Source: Streptomyces sp. CT34
GTDB lineage: Bacteria; Actinomycetota; Actinomycetes; Streptomycetales; Streptomycetaceae
NCBI RefSeq assembly: GCF_000805335.1
Contig: NZ_KN708638.1
Span: 1,858,109 to 1,901,307 of the forward strand
DNA length: 43,199 bases
Direction: 5' to 3'
Below the pieces are notes generated by a model. The model saw nothing but the letters and a program-made list of their open reading frames with translations, ran no database searches and was not told the origin of the DNA. A program made the position numbers and the translations under genes. Every line of letters begins with the position of its first letter. Positions within the stretch are counted from its first letter, which is position 1. Below are positions 7,325-15,296 of this stretch, piece after piece.

Positions 7325-8462
7325 CGGGCACCTCCATCTCGACAGCGGTGCCCCTGCCGGGCTCCGAATCCACGCTGAGCCTGCCCCCGACACCGCCGGC
7401 CCGATCATGCATCGAGACCAGGCCGAGGTGCCGGCCGGCCCGGCGGACCGCGCGGGTGTCGAAGCCGCGGCCGTCGTCGGCGACGCGCAGCAGGGCGCCC
7501 TGGCCGAAGCGGTTCAGGGTCACCTCGACGCGCCCGGCCCCCGAGTGCCGCAGGGCGTTGTGCAGCGCCTCCTGGGCGACCCGCAGCATGGCCTCCTCCT
7601 GGGCGGAGGGCAGCGCCCGTACGCCGTGGGCGGCGAAGGTGACGCGGGCGGAGTGGGCGCGGTCGAGGACCTGGACCTGGGAGCGCAGGGTGGCGACCAG
7701 GCCGTCCTCGTCCAGGGCCGCGGGGCGCAACTCGACCACGGCGGCGCGGAGTTCGTCGGCGGCCTCCGCGGCCAGCGCGGCGACCTGGTGCAGCTCGTCC
7801 TTGGCGCGGGCCGGGTCGCGGTCGACCAGCGCGGTCGCGGCCTGGGCGGTGAGCCGGAGGGAGAAGAGCTTCTGGGAGACCGCGTCGTGCAGCTCGTGGG
7901 CGAGCCGGGCGCGCTCGCCGGCGATGGTGAGCTCGCGGCTGCGCTCGTAGAGGCGGGCGTTGGTCAGGGCGATGGCGGCGTGCTGGGCGAGTATGCCGAG
8001 CAGTCGCTCGTCCTCCTCGGTGAAGCCGCAGGTGTGCTCCGGTTTGGGGCAGCGCTTGTTGGCCAGGAAGAGGGCGCCGAGGATCTCGTCGCCGTCGGCG
8101 ACCGGGAGGCCGAGGAAGTCGGACATGTCCGGGTGGGCGTCGGGCCAGCCGCCGAACCGGGGGTCCTCACGGACGTCGGCGAGCCGCTCCGGGGTGGCGT
8201 TGTGCAGCATCGCGGCGAGGATGCCGTGCTGGCGGGGCAGCGGGCCGATGGCCTTCCACTGCTCGGCGCTGACGCCGTCCACCACGAACTGGGCGAAGCC
8301 TCCGTGGTCGTCGGGCACCCCGAGGGCGGCGTACTCGGCGTCCAGCAGCTCACGGGCCGAGGCGACGATCGTCTTGAGGACGTCGCGCACCTCCAGATGC
8401 CTGCTCATCGCCAGGATCGCGGTACTCACCGCGGGGATCCCGGCACCCGCTCCGTTGCTCAT
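7317..8462 (-). CDS. GAF-domain sensor histidine kinase (HisKA_3/HPK7)
   Basis: 381 residues from ATG 8462. No membrane segment, so cytosolic sensing. A GAF domain occupies about residues 24-168, followed by a dimerisation/phosphoacceptor HisKA_3 helix with LAHELHDAVSQKL (His192) and a HATPase_c domain: N box QEALHNALRHS (297-307), G1 DDGRGFD (329-335), G2 HLGLVSMHDRA (345-355). The GAF domain resembles those of DevS/NarL-type actinobacterial kinases, but no heme or redox ligand can be assigned. Overlaps its response regulator, forming a standard two-gene TCS. Confidence 0.94.
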   Translation of the reverse strand: MSNGAGAGIPAVSTAILAMSRHLEVRDVLKTIVASARELLDAEYAALGVPDDHGGFAQFVVDGVSAEQWKAIGPLPRQHGILAAMLHNATPERLADVREDPRFGGWPDAHPDMSDFLGLPVADGDEILGALFLANKRCPKPEHTCGFTEEDERLLGILAQHAAIALTNARLYERSRELTIAGERARLAHELHDAVSQKLFSLRLTAQAATALVDRDPARAKDELHQVAALAAEAADELRAAVVELRPAALDEDGLVATLRSQVQVLDRAHSARVTFAAHGVRALPSAQEEAMLRVAQEALHNALRHSGAGRVEVTLNRFGQGALLRVADDGRGFDTRAVRRAGRHLGLVSMHDRAGGVGGRLSVDSEPGRGTAVEMEVPGG

Positions 8463-9110
8463 GGCCTCAACCGTACCGGCGGGCTGACCGGCCCGTATCG
8501 GTCCACCGGCGCCCCGCGCCTCCGACCGCGGGCCTAGGCCGAAGGCCCTGGGAGGGCCGGTTCGGCGGCCGACGCCCCGGGCGGCCGGATTCACGGTGAG
8601 GACGGGGGCGCGGGGCAGCGGGCCCGGCCCGCGGACGCGGGGACGCGATCACGCCGGTGACGATCATCACGGGAGCCTCGAAGGGGCTGGGCCGGGAGCC
8701 GCCGCGGCGCCGGCCGGGCGCGGCTGGGACCTGGTGGTGGACGCCAGGTCGGCCGGACCGCTGGAGGCGGCGGCGCGGGAGCTGCGGCGTACGGGGCGCG
8801 GGTGGTGGTGCCGCCCGGGGATGTGGCGGACGGCGGGCACCGGCGCCGCCGGTGGCCGCGGCGCGGGAGCCGGGCGGGCTGGACCTGCTGGTGAACAACG
8901 CGAGCGTGCTGGGTGTGGAGCCGCTGGTGCGGCCGGCGGAGCAGCCGCCGGACGGGCTGCGGACGGCGCTGGAGGGGAACGTGCTGGCGCCGCTGGGGCT
9001 CGTGCAGGAGGCGCTGCCGCTGTTGCGGTCCGCCACCCCTTCCCGATCGGTCGATCATTCCCTTTCGTCCCGTTCAGAACTTTCATCCCGTTCGGCAGCT
9101 CGTGAGTTGT

Positions 9111-9304
9111 TGTCCCCTTATACAGGGGAATGGAGCGGAGAGGTGCTGGATGGGCTTGATAGGCCGGATTGGCCGAATGATCTAGATAGGCCGGATTCCG
9201 CTGCGGAGACCTCGGGTGCCGAGGTGCCGGACGCCCATGAACCCGGTGAATCCGGCAGTCACGACTCATCCGCCAAAGAGAATGTGTCCCCTTATATAGG
9301 GACA
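9111..9304. repeat. Pair of TATA-centred palindromic repeats
   Basis: TGTCCCCTTATACAGGGGA (9111-9129) and TGTCCCCTTATATAGGGACA (9285-9304) share 12 identical leading bases and are 174 bp apart in direct orientation. Each is itself an inverted repeat (TCCCC...GGGGA and TGTCCC...GGGACA) around an AT core, like a protein-binding site or a recombination site. Nothing else in the window resembles them. Confidence 0.75.
9158..9197 (+). repeat. 13-bp direct repeat, 27-bp period
   Basis: GATAGGCCGGATT occurs at 9158-9170 and 9185-9197 inside the insertion. A further AATCCGG at 9249-9255 is the inverse of its last seven bases. Confidence 0.7.
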
Positions 9305-9445
9305 GGTGGGGCGATCCTGGCCATCAGCTCGGATGCGGACGGATCTGTAGGCGGTGGCGGTCCCGCTCGACGACGGCTCCGGGCGCCCGCTGCCGGCCGC
9401 GGTCGTCCCGGCACTGCTGCGGCTGCGCCTGGCCGCCTTCCCGCG

Positions 9446-9855
9446 TTGTCGACTGCGGCGCCGTGCGCGTTTCTCACCGTTGCGGCGCTGTGCGGCCCGC
9501 GCAAGATTTCGGCTTTCCCGCCATGGCGCCCGCGGCGGGCGGTGCCGCTGCGCGGGGCCGTTCGGCTGCCGGACCGGTCCTCCGGACTCCGTCCTGCGCG
9601 GCCCGTCCCCTCCCTGGGGAGTGGAGAAGGCCGGTGAGACCGCACCTGACCCCTCTACGCGCGCGCAGCGGACGGAGCACGCACGGCCCCCACCGAGCCT
9701 TGCCATCCACCCACGGGAGAGGCCGCTCCGCAGGACGAAGTCCGGAGGAGCGGCAGCGCACCCGGCAACCCACGCCCGCCGCAGGCGCAAAGGCGAACGG
9801 CCACCACGACGGGAAAGCCGACGACCCGGGAAGGCGGCCACGCGCACCGGAACGG
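9446..9855. other. Unassigned stretch between two pseudogenes
   Basis: About 410 bp with open frames but no recognisable protein on either strand. Arg-rich translations in all frames are typical of high-GC non-coding DNA. It is probably decayed remains of the SDR tail and the missing N-terminal half of the QueA-like gene, eroded beyond recognition. Confidence 0.5.
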
Positions 9856-10400
9856 CTGCCGGGCGGGGCGCGGCTGGCCCTGGAGGCGCCGGTGGATCCG
9901 GCGAGCGCGCGGCTGTGGTGGGCGGAGCTGGTGCCGCGGCTGGTGAGTGCGGGGGGTGCAGTTCGCGCCGATCTCGCTGCACCCCGGCGTCGCGTCGGCG
10001 GAGGCGTTCGAGCCGCCGTGTCCGGAGCGGTTCGTGGTGCCGTCGGTCACCGCGTGGCTGGTGGACGCGGCGCGGGCGCGGCGCCGGGCGGCTCCCCGGG
10101 CGGCGGGCGGGTGGATCGTGGCGGTGGGGACCACGGCCGTACCGGCGCTGGAGCCGGCGACCGGGGCGGAGGGGCGGGTGCGGGCGGCGGCCGGCCGGCC
10201 GGATCTGGCGGTGACCCCGGAGCGCCCGCTGCGGGTGGTGGACGGCCTGCTCACCGGGCTGCACGAGCCCACCGCCGCGCATCCGCTGATGCCGGAGGCG
10301 GTGGCGAACCGGGAGGTGCTACGGCGCGCGTACGCGGCGGCGGTGGCGCGGCGCTGTCCGTGGCACGAATTCGGCGATCTGCGTCTGGTGCTGCCGGGCC
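9856..10400 (+). pseudogene. Truncated, frameshifted QueA-like gene remnant
   Basis: LPGGARLALEAPVDPASARLWWAELVPRLVSAGG is in one frame from 9856 (given in parts: LPGGARLALEAP, then RLWWAELVPRLVSAG). Right after it the protein continues in the next frame from about 9956 as VQFAPISLHPGVASAEAFEPP, IVAVGTTAVPALE, LRVVDGLLTGLHEP and WHEFGDLRLVLP. These are the C-terminal landmarks of S-adenosylmethionine:tRNA ribosyltransferase-isomerase, in the actinobacterial QueA-like subgroup. The N-terminal half is absent and a deletion lies between RLWWA and ELVPR, so this is a remnant. Genuine QueA makes epoxyqueuosine in tRNA; the actinobacterial subgroup's activity is less certain. It runs up to the nitroreductase start. 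Confidence 0.8.
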
Positions 10401-10418
10401 GAGTTCCAGACTCGGTGC

Positions 10419-11129
10419 ATGTCGCCTTCAACGGAATCCCCCCGGAGCTGGACGCCGATCCACGGAGAGCCCTACCGGCCGGTGCCGTACCGGCCCGCGC
10501 GGATGCCGGCGGCCGAGTCGCTGGCCCGGGCCGCCGAACTGCGGGAGCGGATGGACCGGCGGCGGACGGTGCGGCAGTTCGCCACCGACCCGGTGCCGGA
10601 GCAGGTGGTGCGGGACGCGATCGCCTGTGCGGCCACCGCGCCGTCCGGGGCGCATCAGCAGCCGTGGACGTTCGTACTGGTCAAGGACCCCGAGGTGCGC
10701 CGCCGGATCCGGGCGGCGGCGGAGGCCGAGGAGCGCCGCTCGTACGAGGGGCGGCTGGGCGAGGAGTGGCTGGCGGCGCTGCGGCCCCTGGGCACCGACG
10801 AGGTGAAGCCGCATCTGACGGACGCGCCGCAGCTGATCGTGGTCTTCCAGCAGCGGCACTGGCTGGGCCCGGACGGCAGCCGGCGCAAGCACTACTACGT
10901 GGACGAGTCGGTGGGTATCGCGGTCGGCATGCTGCTGTCCGCCCTGCATCTGTCGGGGCTGGCGGCGCTGGTGCACACGCCGAGCCCGATGCGGTTCCTC
11001 CAGGAGGTCCTGGGGCGGCCGGCGAACGAGAAGGCATTCGCGGTGATTCCCGTGGGGTACCCGGCGGCGCATTGCGAGGTGCCCGATTTGGTACGAAAGT
11101 CCCTTGACCAGGTGATGGTCGAGATCTGA
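10419..11129 (+). CDS. Nitroreductase family (iodotyrosine deiodinase-like) flavoprotein
   Basis: 236 residues from ATG 10419. The FMN-binding nitroreductase fold is clear: RRRTVRQFATDPVPEQVV near residues 47-64 (Arg pair contacts FMN phosphate), a CAATAPSGAHQQPWTFVLV block near 70-88, an ESVGIAVGMLLSALHLSGL helix and a C-terminal RKSLDQVMVEI. The APSGAHQQPW signature and length fit the IYD/BluB-side subfamily rather than NfsA/NfsB. Substrate unknown. No good ribosome-binding site is visible; a small inverted repeat (CCGAGT...ACTCGG, 10399-10415) lies just before the start. It stands alone after the pseudogenes and ends in an intrinsic-type terminator. Confidence 0.9.
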   Translation: MSPSTESPRSWTPIHGEPYRPVPYRPARMPAAESLARAAELRERMDRRRTVRQFATDPVPEQVVRDAIACAATAPSGAHQQPWTFVLVKDPEVRRRIRAAAEAEERRSYEGRLGEEWLAALRPLGTDEVKPHLTDAPQLIVVFQQRHWLGPDGSRRKHYYVDESVGIAVGMLLSALHLSGLAALVHTPSPMRFLQEVLGRPANEKAFAVIPVGYPAAHCEVPDLVRKSLDQVMVEI

Positions 11130-11455
11130 CACCCGAAAAATGCGCACAGGGTGTGCGTTTGCAATTACTGCTGGCGAGATAAACCCCTTCCCGGTGTGAC
11201 CCCGCGCATAGGGCGCACATCACTTACGACCCCGATTAGTGGACATATAAAGACCGTGTGAACTGCGGAAATGGTATCCCGGACGCATTCCGGGCACCCC
11301 CGGTTCCACTAACCCGGATCGTACGTCACACCGTTGCCCGGGGAATTTCCGGCCGCTAAGAATGGCTCCCGTCGCTCGGCGCCGTGATCAGAACTCGGAA
11401 TTCTGCGCCGCTCAAGGCCCGCGCGATGTCCCCCATTGGAAGAGGTCGTCCCGCC
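11130..11455 (+). promoter_or_regulatory. 326-bp leader/promoter region of the transglycosylase gene
   Basis: After the terminator the region is unusually AT-rich for this genome. A plausible promoter is TTACGA (11224-11229) with a 16-base spacer and TATAAA (11246-11251), which would leave a leader of roughly 200 bases. Streptomyces wall-hydrolase genes often have a c-di-AMP (ydaO) riboswitch in such leaders, but I could not find its conserved blocks here. Confidence 0.4.
11138..11160 (+). terminator. Intrinsic-type terminator after nitroreductase gene
   Basis: CGCACA (11143-11148), loop GGG, TGTGCG (11152-11157) followed by TTT and preceded by an A-run. An A/T-flanked hairpin is unusual in this genome and lies 13 bases after the stop codon. 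Confidence 0.65.
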
Positions 11456-12187
11456 ATGCCCAAGCACACTGTTTCCGGTCTGAATCCGACCCGCACCCAC
11501 AAGCTCTCCGCCGCCGGCGTCGCCGCCGTCGGTGCCGCCGCGCTGGTCTTCGCCGTCGTTCCGGGTGCTGATGCCGGCCAGGGCAAGAGCGAGGCCGTCG
11601 CCCAGAACGTGAACGTGAAGCCGGTCGCCTTCAGCGCGGTCGACACCGCGGCTCAGGCCCAGCAGGCCACGATCGCCAAGCAGGCCGACGCGTCCGCGGC
11701 GCAGGGCAAGGCCGAGGCGGCGGCGGCCAAGGAGAAGGCCGAGGCGTCCGCCAAGGCGAAGGCCGAGCAGGACCGCAAGGACACGGAGACGGCGAGCCGT
11801 TCCGCGATACGCACCGCCATCCCGGCCGCCGCCCCGACCGCCGCCCCGAAGTCGATCAAGACCTACGGCAACACCGTGGACAGCTGGATCCGGCAGTCGC
11901 TGAACGTCATGGCCCAGCACGGCATCCCGGGCAGCTACAACGGCATCTACCGCAATCTGATGCGGGAGTCGTCCGGCAACCCGATGGCGATCAACCTCTG
12001 GGACTCCAACGCCGCGAAGGGCATCCCCTCCAAGGGCCTGCTCCAGGTCATCGACCCGACCTTCCGCCAGTACCACGTGCCCGGCACTTCCTGGAACATC
12101 TACGACCCGGTCGCCAACATCACCGCCGCCTGCAAGTACGCCGCCGCGATGTACGGCTCCATGGACAACGTCAACTCGGCCTACTGA
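11456..12187 (+). CDS. Secreted lytic transglycosylase (SLT domain)
   Basis: 243 residues from ATG 11456 (AGAGG upstream; in-frame ATGs at 11426 and 11384 are possible). An Ala/Val-rich signal segment ends near GADA40. Next is an Ala/Lys/Glu coiled-coil linker (about 65-112, repeats of KAEAxAAKxKAEA), then an SLT-like domain from about 135. The putative catalytic Glu is Glu171 in NLMRESSGNP, followed by GLLQVIDPTF (194-203) and NITAACKYAAAMYG (221-234), as in Streptomyces SLT proteins. It should cleave peptidoglycan glycan strands outside the membrane, in growth or sporulation. The coiled coil probably acts as a spacer through the wall. Ends at a strong terminator. Confidence 0.93.
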   Translation: MPKHTVSGLNPTRTHKLSAAGVAAVGAAALVFAVVPGADAGQGKSEAVAQNVNVKPVAFSAVDTAAQAQQATIAKQADASAAQGKAEAAAAKEKAEASAKAKAEQDRKDTETASRSAIRTAIPAAAPTAAPKSIKTYGNTVDSWIRQSLNVMAQHGIPGSYNGIYRNLMRESSGNPMAINLWDSNAAKGIPSKGLLQVIDPTFRQYHVPGTSWNIYDPVANITAACKYAAAMYGSMDNVNSAY

Positions 12188-12224
12188 GCCGGACGTTCCA
12201 CCGGCCGCGGCCACCGCGCACACC

Positions 12225-12264
12225 GCCGAGGGGCGGCACCCACGACCGGGTGCCGCCCCTCGGC
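12225..12264. terminator. Strong bidirectional terminator, perfect 17-bp stem
   Basis: Bases 12225-12241 pair perfectly with 12248-12264 around a 6-base loop (ACGACC). It separates the convergent transglycosylase and FHA-ABC genes. Confidence 0.88.
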
Positions 12265-12288
12265 GCTGCAATGCGGTGACCGCGCGCG

Positions 12289-14850
12289 CTACTTGCGCAT
12301 GACCTCCGGCTCGTGGCGGCGCAGCAGCCGCGCGACGACGAACGCGAGCCCGACACCCAGCGCGAGCAGGATGATCACGTCCATCACGTAGACGCCGGTC
12401 TGGTGCTTCCACAGCGGGTCGGGGTGGCCCACCTCCCACGGCAGCAGGGTGTTCATGTCGGCGGTCGCGCCCAGCGCGGCGACGGCCCAGCGGGACGGCA
12501 TCAGCCAGGAGAACTGGGAGACGCCGGCGGTGTCGAACAGCTGGAAGAGCACGCCGGTGAAGACGACCTGGACGATGGCGAACATGACCAGCAGCGGCAT
12601 GGTCTTCTCGGCGGTCTTGACCAGCGAGGAGATGATCAGGCCGACCATCATCGAGGTGAAGCCGAGGGCGATGATCGCCAGCGCCATCTCGATCGCCGGG
12701 GCCTTGGGGAAGATCAGGCCCTCGGCCGGCAGCTTGCGGGTGGAGAAGCCGATCGCCGAGATGATCACGCCCTGGACGGCGGTGACCACCCCGAGCACGA
12801 TGACCTTGGACATCAGATACGCCGACCGCGACAGGCCGGTGGCCCGTTCGCGCTCGTAGATGACCCGTTCCTTGATCAGCTCACGGACCGAGTTGGCCGC
12901 GCCGGAGAAGCACATGCCGACCGCGAGGATCAGCGCGATGGTGCTCGCGTCGCGGTTGGTCTGGTGTCTGCTCGCCGGGCCGTATCCGAGGCCGTAATCG
13001 CTGGGGATCAGCAGCGAGACCACGCCGAGCACGGCCGGCAGCACCACCATCAGGGCGAGGAAGCCGCGGTCCGAGGCGAGCACCGAGACATAGCGCCGCA
13101 TCAGTGTCCACAGCTGCGAGCCCCAGCTCTGCGACTTCTGGATACGGGCCGGCGGCGCCTGGACGTTGACCGACTGCGGGGCGGCCGAGTCGACGTCCGC
13201 GGCGTACATCTGGAAGTGCGGGGATCCGCGCCAGCGGCCCGCCCAGTCGTAGTCGCGGTAGTTCTCGAACGCGGAGAAGACGTCGGCCCAGGTCTCGTAC
13301 TGGAAGAAGTTCAGCGCCTCCTCGGGCGGGCCGAAGTAGGCCACCGAACCGCCCGGAGCCATCACCAGCAGCCTGTCGCACAGGGCGAGTTCGGCCACCG
13401 AGTGCGTCACGACCAGGACCGTGCGGCCGTCGTCGGCCAGGCCGCGCAGCAGCTGCATGACGTCGCGGTCCATGCCCGGGTCCAGGCCCGAGGTCGGCTC
13501 GTCCAGGAAGATCAGCGAGGGCTTGGTCAGCAGCTCCAGGGCGACCGAGACGCGCTTGCGCTGGCCGCCGGAGAGCGAGGTGACCTTCTTGTCCTTGTGG
13601 ATGTCGAGCTTGAGCTCGCGCAGCACCTCGTTGATCCGGGCCTCGCGCTCCGACTGCGCGGTGTCGCCGGGGAAGCGGAGCTTGGCGGCGTAGCGCAGCG
13701 CCTTCTGGACGGTCAGCTCCTTGTGGAGGATGTCGTCCTGCGGGACCAGGCCGATGCGCTGGCGCAGCTCGGCGAAGTGCTTGTAGAGGTTCCGGTGGTC
13801 GTAGAGGACGTCGCCCTGGTTGGCGGGGCGGTAGCCGGTCAGCGCCTTGAGGAGCGTCGACTTGCCCGAGCCGGAGGGGCCGATGACGGCGATCAGCGAC
13901 TTCTCGGGGACGCCGAAGGAGACGTCCTTGAGGATCTGCTTGCCGCCGTCGACGGTGACGGTCAGATGGCGGGCCGAGAAGGAGACCTCGCCGGTGTCGA
14001 CGAACTCCTCCAGGCGGTCGCCGACCAGCCGGAAGGTGGAGTGGCCGACGCCGACGGTGTCGTTCGGGCCGATCAGCGCGGTGCCGGACTTGGGGACCGG
14101 TTGGCCGTTGACGTAGGTGCCGTTGTGGCTGCCCAGGTCGCGGATCTCGAACCGGCCGTCGGGGGTGGCCCGGAATTCGGCGTGGTGGCGGGAGACCTGG
14201 AGGTCGGAGACGACCAGTTCGTTCTCCAGCGCACGGCCGATCCGCATCACCCGGCTCATGTCCAGGCGGTGGAAGGTGGTCGGGCTGCGGTCGCCCTGGG
14301 CCTGCGGGGCCGGACTCTCCTGGGCCCCGTCGGGCCGCTGCGGGGGAACGGCCTGCCGGGGCCCGCCCTGCGGCGGCTGCTGCGCCTGCTGGGGCGGGAC
14401 GTACGGCGGCTGCCGGCCCTGCGGCGGAGCCTGCCAGCCCTGCTGGGCGGGCGGCTGCGGGGCCTGCTGCTGCGCGGGCGGCGCCTGCCAGCCCTGCTGC
14501 TGCGGCGCCATCGCGGGCTGCGCGCGGTAGGCGTCGGCGGGCGCCGCGGCGGCGGACAGGGTCAGCCGGGGGCCGTCGGTGGCGTTGCCGAGATGCACGG
14601 CGGTGCCGGGGCCGATCTCCAGCTGCTGGATGCGTCGGCCCTGGACGTAGGTGCCGTTGGTACTGCCGTGGTCTTCGACGATCCAGCTCTGTCCGGACCA
14701 GCGGACGGTGGCGTGCCGCCAGGAGACTCTGGCGTCGTCGAGCACCATATCGCCCTGCGGATCACGGCCCACGCTGTAGGACCGGGACGGATCGAGCGTC
14801 CAGGTCCTTCCGTTCAATTCGAGTACGAGTTCAGGCACTCCATGCCCCAT
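12289..14850 (-). CDS. FHA-FHA-ABC ATPase-permease fusion protein (Rv1747-like, ABCG family)
   Basis: 853 residues from ATG 14850 with a G-rich ribosome-binding site. Order: FHA domain 1 (about 8-100; VGRDPQGDMVLDD, VSWRHA, DHGSTNGTYV), a Gln/Pro-rich low-complexity linker (about 105-185), and FHA domain 2 (about 195-285; IGRALENELVVSD, VSRHHA, DLGSHNGTYVNG). Then comes an ABC ATPase (about 295-520; Walker A GPSGSGKSTLL, signature LSGGQRKRVSVAL, Walker B LIFLDEPTSGLD) and an ABC-2 permease with six membrane helices (about 600-850). The FHA domains bind phosphothreonine, so activity is probably controlled by a Ser/Thr kinase such as a PknF-like enzyme, as known for mycobacterial Rv1747. Exported substrate unknown, possibly envelope lipid or glycan. 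Confidence 0.95.
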   Translation of the reverse strand: MGHGVPELVLELNGRTWTLDPSRSYSVGRDPQGDMVLDDARVSWRHATVRWSGQSWIVEDHGSTNGTYVQGRRIQQLEIGPGTAVHLGNATDGPRLTLSAAAAPADAYRAQPAMAPQQQGWQAPPAQQQAPQPPAQQGWQAPPQGRQPPYVPPQQAQQPPQGGPRQAVPPQRPDGAQESPAPQAQGDRSPTTFHRLDMSRVMRIGRALENELVVSDLQVSRHHAEFRATPDGRFEIRDLGSHNGTYVNGQPVPKSGTALIGPNDTVGVGHSTFRLVGDRLEEFVDTGEVSFSARHLTVTVDGGKQILKDVSFGVPEKSLIAVIGPSGSGKSTLLKALTGYRPANQGDVLYDHRNLYKHFAELRQRIGLVPQDDILHKELTVQKALRYAAKLRFPGDTAQSEREARINEVLRELKLDIHKDKKVTSLSGGQRKRVSVALELLTKPSLIFLDEPTSGLDPGMDRDVMQLLRGLADDGRTVLVVTHSVAELALCDRLLVMAPGGSVAYFGPPEEALNFFQYETWADVFSAFENYRDYDWAGRWRGSPHFQMYAADVDSAAPQSVNVQAPPARIQKSQSWGSQLWTLMRRYVSVLASDRGFLALMVVLPAVLGVVSLLIPSDYGLGYGPASRHQTNRDASTIALILAVGMCFSGAANSVRELIKERVIYERERATGLSRSAYLMSKVIVLGVVTAVQGVIISAIGFSTRKLPAEGLIFPKAPAIEMALAIIALGFTSMMVGLIISSLVKTAEKTMPLLVMFAIVQVVFTGVLFQLFDTAGVSQFSWLMPSRWAVAALGATADMNTLLPWEVGHPDPLWKHQTGVYVMDVIILLALGVGLAFVVARLLRRHEPEVMRK

Positions 14851-15296
14851 TACATAGTCCCCCGAGTGACGCCCTGTATGGGAAGTCTAGGGATGGCGAA
14901 CATCGTGAGGAACTATTTCAGGCTCGGCCCGCGGACCGGAAACCGGGACGCGACGGGGGTGCGCGGGGCTCCAGTTGGCGCCCGGCGAACCCTCCCGGAG
15001 GGCCGGAAGGGCCCGAAATGCCCGGCGATCAAGGGATTACCGGTGGTGCGTCCCGCTCCGTATGGCCCGGCGCGGCCGAAATCGCCCTATCAAAAACCGA
15101 GTTGGGACGCCGGCCCGCTCCCCCGCACCGGTACGACGCAGCGGCCCGGACACGAGTCCATAACGATCGACGGCGGACGGCGGCGGCCGGCCGCTCCGGG
15201 GGCGCTCCGGCGGGGGGCGCCCGGCGGGCGGACCCGCGGTCCGAACCCCGGACACCCGTACGGGCGCGGCCCCCCGCCGGTTACCGTAAGGGCACC
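14851..15296. other. 446-bp divergent intergenic region
   Basis: It contains the promoters of the divergent FHA-ABC and serB genes. The part next to the FHA-ABC gene is locally AT-richer (around 14880-14930) and includes TAGACT on the minus strand as a possible -10. No open frame here has recognisable homology, and no operator palindrome stands out. Confidence 0.5.

Larger units (their letters stand above)
9029..9304. other. 276-bp in-frame, lower-GC insertion inside the SDR pseudogene
   Basis: Between the SDR segments LPLLR and GGAILAISS, which are adjacent in the family, lie 92 extra codons with no stop in the SDR frame. Base composition is clearly lower in GC than the surroundings (runs such as tcattccctttcg, tgatctagata). 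It carries two copies of TGTCCCCTTATA, the second ending exactly at the right boundary, and a 13-bp direct repeat. It encodes no recognisable protein and has no obvious terminal inverted repeats. A small non-autonomous element is one reading; the left boundary is approximate. Confidence 0.55.
8657..9445 (+). pseudogene. Decayed short-chain dehydrogenase/reductase gene with an insertion
   Basis: Pieces of one SDR protein appear in order but in different frames. TIITGASKGLGRE (nucleotide-binding motif) at 8657 is in one frame; GWDLVVDARSAGPLEAAARELRRTG is in a second; GGLDLLVNNASVLGVEPLVRP (NNAS motif) and LVQEALPLLR are back in the first. After a 276-bp insertion the same frame resumes at GGAILAISSDA (9305), then the active-site Tyr-xxx-Lys region is missing and only a C-terminal scrap, GRPLPAAVVPALLRL (9372 onward), remains. 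Frameshifts plus loss of the catalytic segment mean it cannot encode a working enzyme. In related Streptomyces an SDR of this kind stands beside a QueA-like gene, and remains of that gene follow here as well. Confidence 0.8.

Noticed and set aside
8667..9269. Minus-strand frame of 200 codons starting after a TATATA -10-like sequence in the insertion
   Set aside because: First part is low-complexity translation of the insert and the rest is antisense to the SDR remnant; no homology seen.
8657..10400. Two intact SDR and QueA genes needing only sequencing correction
   Set aside because: Besides frameshifts, the SDR catalytic Tyr/Lys segment and the N-terminal half of QueA are absent, which errors cannot explain.
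11130..11455. c-di-AMP (ydaO) riboswitch ahead of the transglycosylase gene
   Set aside because: Expected from related wall-hydrolase genes, but the conserved blocks could not be found; only a terminator and a putative promoter are supported.
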